Source: Talinum fruticosum
Lineage: Eukaryota > Streptophyta > Magnoliopsida > Caryophyllales > Talinaceae
Direction: 5' to 3'
NCBI GenBank assembly: GCA_021018815.1
Contig: JAITYX010000090.1
Location: 1,054,001 to 1,118,000, forward strand
Length of the DNA: 64,000 nt
The translations under genes and the position numbers were made by a program. Positions 34,428 through 44,265 of the stretch are shown here, in pieces; the first letter of the stretch is position 1; each line of letters starts with the position of its first letter. Below the pieces are notes generated by a model. That model had not been told where the DNA came from, did no database searches, and saw nothing but the letters and a program-made list of their open reading frames with translations.

Positions 34428-36755
34428 CATGCGAGAAGAGCCTAGGATGAGAATGTACATGTCTTAATTACCAAGTAAAAACACACTTATCTTCTTCGCT
34501 TTCAACTTTTTTTTTATCTTTTATTATAAACTATGTCAGCTCATCATGTAAGGCTTATTCATGAAGAGTAGGTTGATTATTCTAGTAAATAATAAGCTAC
34601 TTCAATTAATGTATCAATAAAGAGGACCGGGGAGGGAAAAATTGGATGTCAGAAGAAGCTGCTGAAAATAATATATGGAGCACCCATTGAAGTAGGTAGA
34701 GGTCTTTATGTCTTAGTTCATAGAATTCACGTACAACATTTTTAACGAGTTATACAATATTTTTAGTGAGCTATTCCCAATTTTTAGCGAGCCGAAATCA
34801 AATTGTATGATTCTCTTCGTACAACCGGTTGTATAATGTAAAAACTACAAGAGCAGCCAGTGTACAATCTCAAAAGGTAAGAACTAAAACCAACATTTTA
34901 TTTATCTAGATGTCAGAGGAGGGTGTATGAATATGAAAATTGTCCAATTATTTACATTAGAAGCTGTACTTGTTTAAAAAGGAGGCTACTAGAGCAGGCA
35001 TCATTTGTTTGTTCCCTGAATTAACGATGGTGAAGGAAGCTTTCATCTAAGAGGATTGAAGGAAGCTTTCTGAATTAACCAAAAGTAGCAAATCTTATCC
35101 AAACAAACATACCTTTTCTTTACAACCATATCTCAAACTTCTAATCCCAATCTTAAGGTCCCTTCAAAATTACTAAAGCACATAATTTAAGGGTCAAGTC
35201 AATTTCTTATATTCTTTTCTTCCTTTCCTTTCCTTTGTAGTCTATTCACTTCCATGTAGGGGTGGAAATGAGCCGAATTAAGTCTGTGCTTGGCATGTTC
35301 ACAAGCTTGTCAAGCCTAAAAATTTGGGCTTAAGGCTCAACTCGCTTAAGCTCACAAGCCCTCATGAGCTTTCTTAAGCTCATAATTCACATGTTCTCAC
35401 TAAGTTTTATTACCAATCATTGTTGCAAGTTAGAAGTACAATACAAGAAAGCGTCTATTTTGAGACCGAAAAAAGGTCTCAAAAACCCAAAAGTCGGTCT
35501 CAAACTCATATTAGAGACCGAATCGCGTCAATCTCATCATAATTCAAATTTAGAGACCAATTTTAGAATTCGGTATTAAATTGAGACCGAGACCGACATA
35601 TAGTGGTCTCTACTAAAGTCCAAACCCATAAGTCTCTAATTGAGACCAGTTTGAGTCTGTTACTTTCGATCTCAAAGTAAGACCAAATTTATTTGGTCTC
35701 AACCTGAGACCGACATTTTCATAAGTGATTAATATTCTCTCAAATAAAACATATATAACTGCTTCTTAGAGCAGTAAAACACATCTAATCTGAGTAAACT
35801 ATAAACTTTGTCACTTATCTACCTCTATTCATACGAGGTAAAACCACCAATTGCAAATTTATGTATATGACAAAAGCTAAGATGGGTTCATAGATTTTGA
35901 AAAATTAATTAAATGAATCCATGTTTAAAAAATGCATTTAAGAATAATCTAGGAAAAGAAAATGAATGAATCAACCTGTTATTTGCTATTTTATTCATTT
36001 ACATACAATTAACTTAATTATCTATGTAAATTTTTGTAGATGTCTTGAATAACACTATGAGGTTTTGATCCAAAAAAAAAAAAAAAAGATTCACTATGCA
36101 TGTTGTCCTAGTAATTTCATGTGTACGTCTAAATTTTCAATGCAAAGACAAAATTAGTATTCAAAGTACCTATAAATAAATAATAATTTTATAAAGTTAA
36201 TGTGTTTCAATACTTTCATACAATGAACTTTTGCTATGTGCCCATGAACATTTGCTATATGCATATACATCCAAAAATTATAACAAAAATTATGAAATAA
36301 AATATAAATAATAGTCATTAAGAAAAAAAAAGGTTGTTTTGTTTTATAAAATCAATCAAATAATTACAAATGTACATGCACATGTACATAGTTTACATCT
36401 ATCCATCCAATTAAAGCTACAGTATGAAATTAAGAAGGCTGAAAAAGTTTACAAAAATAAAAAATTTATTACAAATTATTTATAATTTTTAACTAGAGAC
36501 ACATGTCAACCAAACAATATGTGTACTCAATTTTTATTAATTATGTTAAATTAGATATTATATATTAGATACTCATGTATTATCATGGGAGTTTTCATCA
36601 GAAATTTATCATTGCATTATCAGTTTGCGAAATTCATTACTTAATAATGTTTAGGTTAATTTCTATTGTGTGAATTTGCTATTCTTTCATTTTGCCAAAT
36701 TATCATGCATTTTCGGGAGTATATGCTCTCACGTGATAAATTTTTATACTAAAAT
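34428..36755. other. AT-rich intergenic spacer
   Basis: No gene is supported. It includes a TAGGGGTGGAAATGAGCCGA stretch at 35,256 that resembles common hAT-derived repeats, and the CACTA-like block annotated next. The left part includes the upstream region of the JIP-23-like gene. Confidence 0.5.
35439..35720. mobile_element. CACTA-like terminal fragment with subterminal GAGACCGA repeats
   Basis: CAATACAAGAAAGCG is close to the CACTACAAGAAA terminus of plant CACTA transposons. It is followed by at least seven GAGACC or GGTCTC words in both orientations over about 270 bp. CACTA elements carry dense subterminal repeats of this kind as transposase-binding sites. The opposite terminus and target duplication were not found. 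Confidence 0.5.
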
Positions 36756-37377
36756 TGTTTTCGGAGAAAACTGAGTTAATGATGTGGATGATGATTCGGA
36801 GAGAGGAAGGATTTACTCGCTTCCGGTTCCGAAGATGTGGCACGATCGATCCGAGTCCGAGTGATGACTCGCCTGAACCCGCAAAAGGCGAAGCCCCGGG
36901 TGGTGAATCCCGGGAACGCCCTCCGACACTCAAGTTAGTAATGAACTAAGTTGAATGGATCGAGGAGATCTTCCTCGATGTGCGTGGGGGATTCCTTGGG
37001 AATCGAGAAGTTTTCCAAAGATGGAAGTTCTTGGGATGAGTGCTGATGAACACTTATGAACGTTATGAATGTGGATGAGTGTTGAGAGCTTTTAGGAAGC
37101 TTAGGTGATTATGAGAAAGATCAGATTTCTTCTCAAGGGAACATAAGATCACCCCCTTTGGGATTGGGAAATGGTGAGTATTTATAGGAGATTTCAAAGG
37201 GGTAAAATGGTACTTTACCACGGTTTAGGGAAACCCTTGCCCTAGTGGGCTTTGGGACTTTTACCTGGCCCGTTAAGGGTCGTCTTGGGCCAATTCATCC
37301 TTGATCCGACTGATTAGGCCCGGTTGGCCGGTGACGTGGCGGGTGAGCTGGTATTGAGTCGGTAAATACCCGAATCA
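36756..37377 (-). repeat. 3' LTR of gag-protease element
   Basis: It runs from TGTTTTCGGAGAAAAC to AAATACCCGAATCA on the plus strand. AAAAT lies directly left. On the right, 37,378-37,390 reads on the minus strand as a purine-rich GTGAGGGGCTAAA tract suitable for plus-strand priming. Confidence 0.92.
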
Positions 37378-37485
37378 TTTAGCCCCTCACGTTCTACCCG
37401 CATGCCTTCCGAGGTAGGTAGGTGGAATGTGGAGCCCATTCCGAGATGCCTTTATGACCCCAAGTTCTTATGAATAGGGTGAATC

Positions 37486-38121
37486 TTGAGGAAGATAGTA
37501 AGTTTCCCCATCTTTACTCTTCTCTTTTCTCTTGCTTCAAAGAAGATGATCATTGGAGCGCTTCCGGTCGGATACGAAAAGTTGTGCCCTCGCTTCAACC
37601 GAGATGAGGCCGAGCAAACAGCGATGGAGCGTCGCCGACCATCCTTTGTCGTGGAAACGTTCTACCAGCTTCTCATCGATGATGCTTGGAAGCTGAGGTT
37701 GATAAACGATGGTGAGGAGTATGATAAATTGTTTCAAGCCACGATCCGCCCGAGTGGGATATTCTTGAGGCCTGGGTGGAGTGCAACCATGATCTCTTCG
37801 TCGAACTTCGTGCAACGAACCCGAGCTTTTCAACAAGCGATGCGGCGGGAGAAGGGGCCGCTTCAAGTGTTGGCTAGTCTTCTAACCCTCCTATGGAGAG
37901 TGGCGAGTCGGTGGATGGCCCTTCAACCCACTCCTTTGATGAACGTGGGGACTTGCCCAAGGCAAAGGGGAGTGGCCTCCCTGCGGAGAAGAAGAGAAAC
38001 CTTCCGACGGAGAAGAAGAGAAACCTTCCGACGGAGAAGAAGAGAAACCTTCCGACGGAGAAGAAGAGGAACCTTCCGAAGGAGAAGTGAGGTTGTAGTC
38101 GTGGCTCTCATTCTCGTCTAA
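37486..38121 (+). CDS. Antisense ORF of the LTR element (function unknown)
   Basis: This ORF lies on the strand opposite to gag, close to the 3' LTR, where Tat-lineage elements are known to carry additional sense or antisense ORFs. The first 87 residues (VGYEKLCPRFNRDEAEQTAM, YQLLIDDAWKLRLINDGEEY) look protein-like. A one-base loss near 37,745 would then move reading to a second frame (WDILEAWVECNHDLFVELR). That frame has one TAG near 37,885 and ends in four copies of a 24-bp repeat encoding EKKRNLPT. No known domain is recognised. Confidence 0.45.
   Translation: MRKIVSFPIFTLLFSLASKKMIIGALPVGYEKLCPRFNRDEAEQTAMERRRPSFVVETFYQLLIDDAWKLRLINDGEEYDKLFQATIRPSGIFLRPGWSATMISSSNFVQRTRAFQQAMRREKGPLQVLASLLTLLWRVASRWMALQPTPLMNVGTCPRQRGVASLRRRRETFRRRRRETFRRRRRETFRRRRRGTFRRRSEVVVVALILV
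37985..38085 (+). repeat. 24-bp tandem repeat, about four copies
   Basis: The unit GAGAAGAAGAGAAACCTTCC plus GACG repeats four times with minor change in the last copy. In one frame it encodes EKKRNLPT; in the others RRRRETF and, on the minus strand, a serine-rich peptide. Only the first matches the protein-like upstream frame. Confidence 0.85.
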
Positions 38122-38458
38122 ATAGTGTAACCGTAGCGTAGTAGTATAACCGTAGCATCGTAGCATAGTATCTGCAGTTTTAGACGCTTTGCTTCTCTTG
38201 TAATGGCGCATTGCGCGCTCTTGTTGTAATGAATGAATGAGTGAAGGGAGTTTTCTTTATCAACTTTGCTTTCCTTCGGTTCTTATCTTGTCATAGACGC
38301 TCTATTGTGAAAAATGATTTTTACGTAGCCCCTTGGGCTCGTGAGGGTAAATTTTGAGCAACTTTTCAGCTCCCGGAGGCTTGAAAGTACTTGCATATGG
38401 ATATCTCGCTAGGGAACATCCCACGGGAACGCGACCTCTTAACTTTAAGTTAAGAGTG

Positions 38459-39400
38459 CGAGTGCCCATGACGGATGGGTCTTTGCGCGACCTTTCGATT
38501 CCCGAAGGTTCGAAAGTGCGTGAGTGCCCATGACGGAATGGGTCTTTGCGTGACCTTTCGATTCCCGAAGGTTCGAAAGTGCGTGAGTGCCCATGACAGG
38601 ATGGATCTTTGCGCGACCTTTCGATTCCCGGAGGTTCGAAAGTGCGGGAATGCCCATGACGGAATGGGTCTTTGCGCGACCTTTCGATCCTTGAATGTTC
38701 GAAAGTGCGTGAGTGCCCATGACGGAATGGGTCTTTGCGCGACCTTTCGATTCCCTGGAGGTTCGAAAGTGCAGGAGTGCCCATGGCGGAATGGGTCTTT
38801 GCGCAACCTTTCGATTCCTGAATGTTCGAAAGTGCGTGAGTGCCCATGACGGAATAGGTCTTTGCGCGACCTTTCGATTCCCGGAGGTTCGAAAGTGCGG
38901 GAGTGCCCATGGCGGAATGGGTCTTTGCACGACCTTTCGATCCCTGAATGTTCAAAAGTGCGTGAGTGCCCATGACGGAATGGGTCTTTGCGCGACCTTT
39001 CAATTCCTGGAGGTTCGAAAGTGCGGGAGTGCCCATAGCGGAATGGGTCTTTGCGCGACCTTTTGATTCCTGAATGTTCGAAAGTGCGTGAGTGCCCATG
39101 GCGGAATGGGTCTTTGTGCGACCTTTCGATTCCTGAATGTTCGAAACTGCGTGAGTGCCCATGACGGAATAGGTCTTGCGCGACCTTTCGATTCCCGGAG
39201 GTTCGAAAGTGCGGGAGTGCCCATGGCGGAATGGGTCTTTATGCGACCTTTCGATCCCTGAATGTTCGAAAGTGCGTGAGTGCCCATGCCGGAATGGGTC
39301 TTTGCGCGACCTTTCGATTCCTGGAGGTTCGAAAGTGCGGGAATGCCCATGACGGAATAGGTCTTTGCGCGACCTTTCGATCCCTAAATGTTCGAAAGTG
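38459..39400. repeat. 63-bp tandem repeat array, about 15 copies
   Basis: The unit has GAGTGCCCATGACGGAATGG, then GTCTTTGCGCGACCTTTCGA, then a variable TTCCCGGAGGTTCGAAAGTGCG. Starts at 38,522 and 38,585 fix the 63-bp period. Two variants (ending GTGCGTGAG or GTGCGGGAG) tend to alternate, suggesting a 126-bp higher-order unit. Because 63 is a multiple of three, long open frames appear on both strands; I regard them as by-products. Confidence 0.93.
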
Positions 39401-39859
39401 CGTGAGAGATAGCTTCTTGAAGGGTACCGCCTTATGGGGCTGAGAGTGCGATTTTCGGCTCCCGGAGGCCGAGTTGTCGCTGAGTGAAAACCGACTCAGG
39501 ACCCCAAAGGATAGCCCCTAGTGAAAGTAGAGATGCGACTTGTCAGCCCCGAAGGCTAAGTCGTTGTTTGACGAGCTTTCGAGCCTTGCTCGTTTTGTTT
39601 TTGTCATTCTTGCGATTTTTGTGATGATGATTTGATTTGACTTTTACTTAGCCCCTTGGGGCTAAAAAGGAGTCTTGCGCGGAGGATGAGTTCTCTTGTG
39701 ATCCTCCCGGGGGCTCTTCCGTGGAGGATGAGTCCTCCCATGGTCCTTCCAGGGCTCTTGCGGGGAGGATGAGTCCTCTCGTGATCCTTCTAGGATCCTC
39801 AAGGCGTCCCAGCCCCTACGTGCCTCGGATTCGAAGAAAGTGAGTTTGCCCACGGTAGC

Positions 39860-40290
39860 GTTGTCGTGGGTCTTTTACACGACCTTTCAGCTCCCGGAGG
39901 CTTGAAAGTGCATGAACGTAAGTATCTCGCGAGGGCATATCTTACGGAGAGCGCAACCCCTAACCCGAAGTTAGGAGTGCAGGTGCCCATGCGGACATGG
40001 GTCCTTGCGTGACCTTCCAGCTCCCGTGGGCTTAGAAGTACATGATCGTCGAGCGCGACCTCCTATCCTTAAGTTAGGAGTGCGAGTGCCCATGCGGACA
40101 TGGGTCTTTACGCGACCTTCTAGCTCCCGTAGGCTTAGAAGTGCATGATTCTCGCTAGGGAACATCCCACGGAGAGCGCGACCCCTTAACCTTAAGTTAG
40201 GAGTGCGAGTGCCCATGCGGACATGGGTCTTTACGCGACCTTCCAGCTCCCGTAGGCTTAGAAGTGCATGATTGTGTGTCCTCCGAGAGG
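39860..40290. repeat. Longer tandem repeat, three to four copies of about 104-122 bp
   Basis: GTGCCCATGCGGACATGGGT recurs at about 39,983, 40,087 and 40,209, with TTAAGTTAGGAGTGC before it and AGCTCCCGTAGGCTTAGAAG after. It shares a core with the 63-bp array, so both arrays derive from one ancestral sequence. Confidence 0.85.
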
Positions 40291-40499
40291 TGTTCCTTTT
40301 ATGAAGTTAGGAGTACGATTTTTAGCTCCCGGAGGCTAAGTTATCGCTACCGTAACTTCGAAGGATGTCCCCTTTGTGGAGGTGGAAATATGACTTATTA
40401 GCTCCTGGAGGCTAAGTCGTTACTTGACGTCGAGAGACTTTCCGGCTCCGAAGTTGTATGTTCCGTTGCGGAAATATTTTTAGAAGTTAACGTAACTTT

Positions 40500-41560
40500 T
40501 TTTTTTTTTTTCGAAGACTCTCGAACCCGACCTCTCCTCTCACCGACCTCTAACTATGATCTGCTTACCCGATCGCTCACCCCGCTCGCAGCCCAACTCT
40601 CTCGCGCGTACCCCTCTCCCGCTGGGCTCTCTCTTGGCCCAACTCTCTCCCTCGCGCTCTCCTTCCCTCTTCCCGGCTGGGCCTGCCCCTCCCGGCCCAA
40701 CTCCTCTCTCGGACCGCTCACCCCCGGCCTGCTCTCTCTCCCCTAGCCCACTCTTCAAACTCCCTCACGCTCCCGCCTCCTCTCTCGCTCACCGTTGCTG
40801 CGCTCCTCGCCTCTGCCCTAGCCGTCGCCGCACTCGGCCTCGGCTCCCTCACCCCCTGCTCCGAGCACGTACCCCGACCCTCGAGCCGAGCCCTCACCCC
40901 GACCCCGGAGCCGACCCCTCCCCTGCACTCTCTCTACCTCTTTCGCGCACTCTCTCTCCCTTGCCGCTGCCTCGTTTCGCCCCTCCCCTCTCGCTCGGAC
41001 TCGGCTCTCCCAAGCACCGACCCCCACCCCGACCCTCGCTTGCACCCTCTCGGCCTCGCTCTCTCGCTCGCTGACTCTCTCTCTCTCTGCTTCGCCGCGC
41101 TCACGCCCGCTCTCTCTCGCCCGCGGTCTCTCGCTCGGACTCGGTCTTCCCCGGACCGACCCCTCCCCGACCCCTAAGACCGACCCTCGTTTGCACTCTC
41201 CACTCTCTCTCGCTCGTTCGGTTCTCTCTCGCTAACGGCTCCGCTCTCTCTCCCACCGCTCCTCGCCTGGACTCGGTCCTCCCAGGACCGACCCTCCCCC
41301 GACCCCGAACCCGAGCCCTCCTCTCACTCCTCGGCTCTCTTGCTGCGCACTCTCACCGCTGCCGCACGCCTCGACTTTCCCTCTCGCTGACTCTCTGTTC
41401 GGACTCGGTCCTCCCCGACCGACCCCTCACCCCAACCCCTCCCCCGACCCCTCGTCCCGACCCCTCACCCCCTACGCCAGCTCTACCGAAGCACAACGCC
41501 CAAAACACCCCAAACCCTAACCCTAACCCTAACCTTTGAAAACTCTAATTGTTTATTTTT
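40500..41560 (+). repeat. CT/GC-rich block ending in CCCTAA repeats
   Basis: A T15 tract near 40,500 is followed by about 1 kb of CTCTC, CGACCC and GCTC-rich DNA. At 41,515-41,534 lies (CCCTAA)3CC, then AT-rich sequence. Architecture matches the leaders of the TGTAAC LTR family, so this may be a plus-oriented fragment of that family inside the element. The proline/serine-rich open frames are compositional. Confidence 0.5.
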
Positions 41561-43143
41561 TATTATGCTGGCATATTTTTGGGGAAACATTCCCGACCAA
41601 TTTTATGAGTAAAACGTTTTGAAGGGGACGGAAAAATACCGACCTCGAGTTTAGAGCGAATAAATTGTAGTCTCCTTCAGACGGAAAATATCAACCCAAC
41701 TCGTAGCAGAAATACGATGGCCCCGGCTCGTTAGTTGAAACATATTGGGCGTTTTATGATTGAGAAAAATCAAAACCCATTTTCGATGAACTCCGTGTTG
41801 ATTCCACGTTGAGCTTAAATATATCAACTCTTTAATATGGGCCTTCGTAGGGTGCCTCTGATTGTGCCCAAGTCGTAATTTTACGTTGGAGCTCTTCGTT
41901 AGCTTCTCGTTTGCCTTCGAGCTTGATGTCGTCAAACGACGTTTAGCGTTGGGCTATAATAACGATCGTACGCCTTGAGGGGCCAAAAACCTTCTTCGTC
42001 TTCAATCTGCGAACCATCGCTCATTTGATTTTTAAGAAAAAATGTGGGCACCCGATTATCCTTTGCCGGAATTTGGAGCTAAGCCGTCGTAGATTGAACC
42101 TTGTAGCGTTGAAGCGGTTTCTTGCTGAACAAAAGTGTTCTTCAAGGGCGTTGACCTTGTGCCTTTTTCCGGTGACTTAAGGCTTGAGTGATGTCTCTTA
42201 GAGATCCTCTATGATCTTATGTGATCTTCGCTTGTCGAGTCGTGTACGCTCGTAATTTTTTCGTCCAAGAGGCCTTCTTTGACGAATGTACGCATTTGAA
42301 GACCATAGTCGTTCTCTTCGTGCTTGGCATTTACTTATGTTATGCTTGGATCTTACTCTGAATATCTCACTTTGGAGTCAAGCCATGTAGCCGTGTCAAT
42401 CCCTTAGGAAGAAGCGCTAAAGGAGGAGGAGATCCCCGAGGATGATAGCGTTGGCGAGGATGCCAAAGACGGCTCCGAGGATCGGGCCCCTTTCCATGAC
42501 TCTTCGTGGAATATGAGTTATTTTTGACGTCCTGCGTGTCATATGACTTGATACTCTTTCGTTTTGCTTGAACTTTTATCCTCGACTCGATCCTTGCTTT
42601 GATGCTTGTTGGACGCTTACTTGCCTCGTTGCTTCTTTTTATTGTTGCCGATTTTTGCTTTCTTGCCGCTTAGGGTACATGATCATAGTGGGGTCTTCTT
42701 TGAGTTTTACAACTTGGCTATCCCGGGGATTGTATTAGCCCCAGTGTTGCCCCAGAATCGGCACAATGAAGAACATACAACGAAAGAAACTAGTAGGCCT
42801 TAGGGGGTCATATTAGCCCCTACTTTTATTCTAACTTTGACGAAGTTAAGAAAATACAACGAAAGGAACCAGGGACTTGGGTGTTCTAGGGGATTGTATT
42901 AGCCCCTATTCATGCCCCCAAGATCGTCTTAAAGTAAATTATGAGACGTAAAGATGCAGAAAACTTGCTCATTGTATTGATGAAAGATCGAAGTCCGTAC
43001 GAAGGAAGGAATGTGTGCCCCCGTTGAGCGCTTTCGGAAAAGTCGCGTCAATCGTGGGTGATTCCTTTACAAAATCTCTCGGGACTTAAACTGGGTGGGT
43101 CTTTAAAGAAAGGCCCCCATGCCGGATAATGAGCTTGAACTAT
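41561..43143. other. Non-coding interior of the gag-protease element
   Basis: This is where reverse transcriptase and integrase would be expected between protease and the 3' repeats. No polymerase motif was seen on the minus strand. Short related segments (TATTAGCCCC with GTTGCCCCAG or ATGCCCCCAAG) recur at 42,725-42,920. Confidence 0.55.
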
Positions 43144-43815
43144 TTACATAAGCACCACTATCTCATGAGCTTGATGTCTTTGGGAGGTGCAAGCCGGACC
43201 TTGACATAATCTTCCGTGGTGGTGAGGCACACCATCATAGTCTCGGAGACTTTGGTTGGGGCTCCGCTTTAGCTTCTTACCCTTAGGATCATCATGACTC
43301 TTCCCCTCCTCTTTCGCTTCTCCATCAAAGGTCGAAGGCTTACTACATAGCATTCACGTGCGGTCTTTTGGTCTCCATAGGTCTCACCTACGGATCCATC
43401 ATCAAGCTCATACTTCATGAGGAGAAGGTATGGAGCGACGACCGCTTTGATCTGGTTGAGGGTGGGACGTCCAATGATGACATTGTAGGCAGAGGGGATG
43501 TCGACCACTAGGAATTTGACTTCGATGTTTCGGCCCCGACTTTCTCTCCAACCCCGACTGGTAGGCAGATCATGCCTATGGGGTGTATCGTCCGCTCTCC
43601 GAATCCGACGACAGGATTGACGAGGGAAACGAGACTCGAGGGGCATACTTCAGCTGTCTAAGGCATTCCATGGTGATGACGTCTACCGAGCTCCCTGTGT
43701 CGATAAGAACCCTACGGACTATGGCGTCCGAAATCTTCAGTGTGATGACCAAAGGATCCTCATGTGGGGCAGCCATGCTTTTCAAGTCTTGTTCGCCGAA
43801 GGTCACTGTGGGCAC
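43144..43815 (-). pseudogene. Retroviral-type aspartic protease domain
   Basis: The catalytic core reads RRVLIDTGSSVDVITMECLR, with the DTGSS active site intact. A second block in another frame has VVDIPSAYNVIIGRPTLNQI, the conserved C-terminal half of this protease family. The frame changes near 43,640. No polymerase domain follows, which is unusual. Confidence 0.85.
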
Positions 43816-43817
43816 CT

Positions 43818-44260
43818 TCAGAGGTGGAGGTTGGCCGGTGATCGGGACTTGTTGAGCGCTCCCGAGGTGAGCCTTCCAAGAGGAGAGGGTCGTGCCCCCT
43901 GCAAATCCCCAGCGATAGTGGCTACAATCTTAGTAGCATCGTCATCATCATAGTGCTCATATCCTTGCCTTGAAGAACCTCCTTGTGCTCCATGAGTATC
44001 TTTTTTGAGGAAGCGATCAATTTGCCCATTATCCGCCAACTCCCCAAGCGCCTTCTTTAACGCGCGACACTCTGTAGTGTTGTGTCCGGTTTGTTCATGA
44101 AATTCACAATATTTGTTGGAAGCTCGCGCTTTCGCAGAAGTGGACATGGGAGGTGGTTTTTGAGCATGGGGTGCCCTTTGATCTCCATCGAATACTCGGG
44201 GTCGGTGTTGAAGCGGTGGTCAACTTCATTTCGAGGATTAAATTTTCCATCTCCTCCTTT
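43818..44260 (-). pseudogene. Gag 3' part with zinc-knuckle-like motif
   Basis: The fragment resumes gag after the nested LTR and shows KARASNKYCEFHEQTGHNTT followed by EC, a C-X3-H-X4-G-H-X4-C knuckle characteristic of Tat/Athila-type gag. Downstream ALKKALGELADNGQIDRFLK is also typical of these proteins. A frame break near 44,150 separates it from the first residues after the insertion. Confidence 0.75.
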
Positions 44261-44265
44261 CTTTC

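Noticed and set aside
38302..39350. Long open frames (up to 286 codons) on both strands over the 63-bp array
   Set aside because: The unit length is a multiple of three, so any stop-free unit gives long frames on several strands at once. The peptides are simple repeats with no family.
40540..41074. Proline/serine-rich 172-codon plus-strand ORF
   Set aside because: It has low-complexity CT/GC composition, no domain, and matches other leader blocks rather than a gene.
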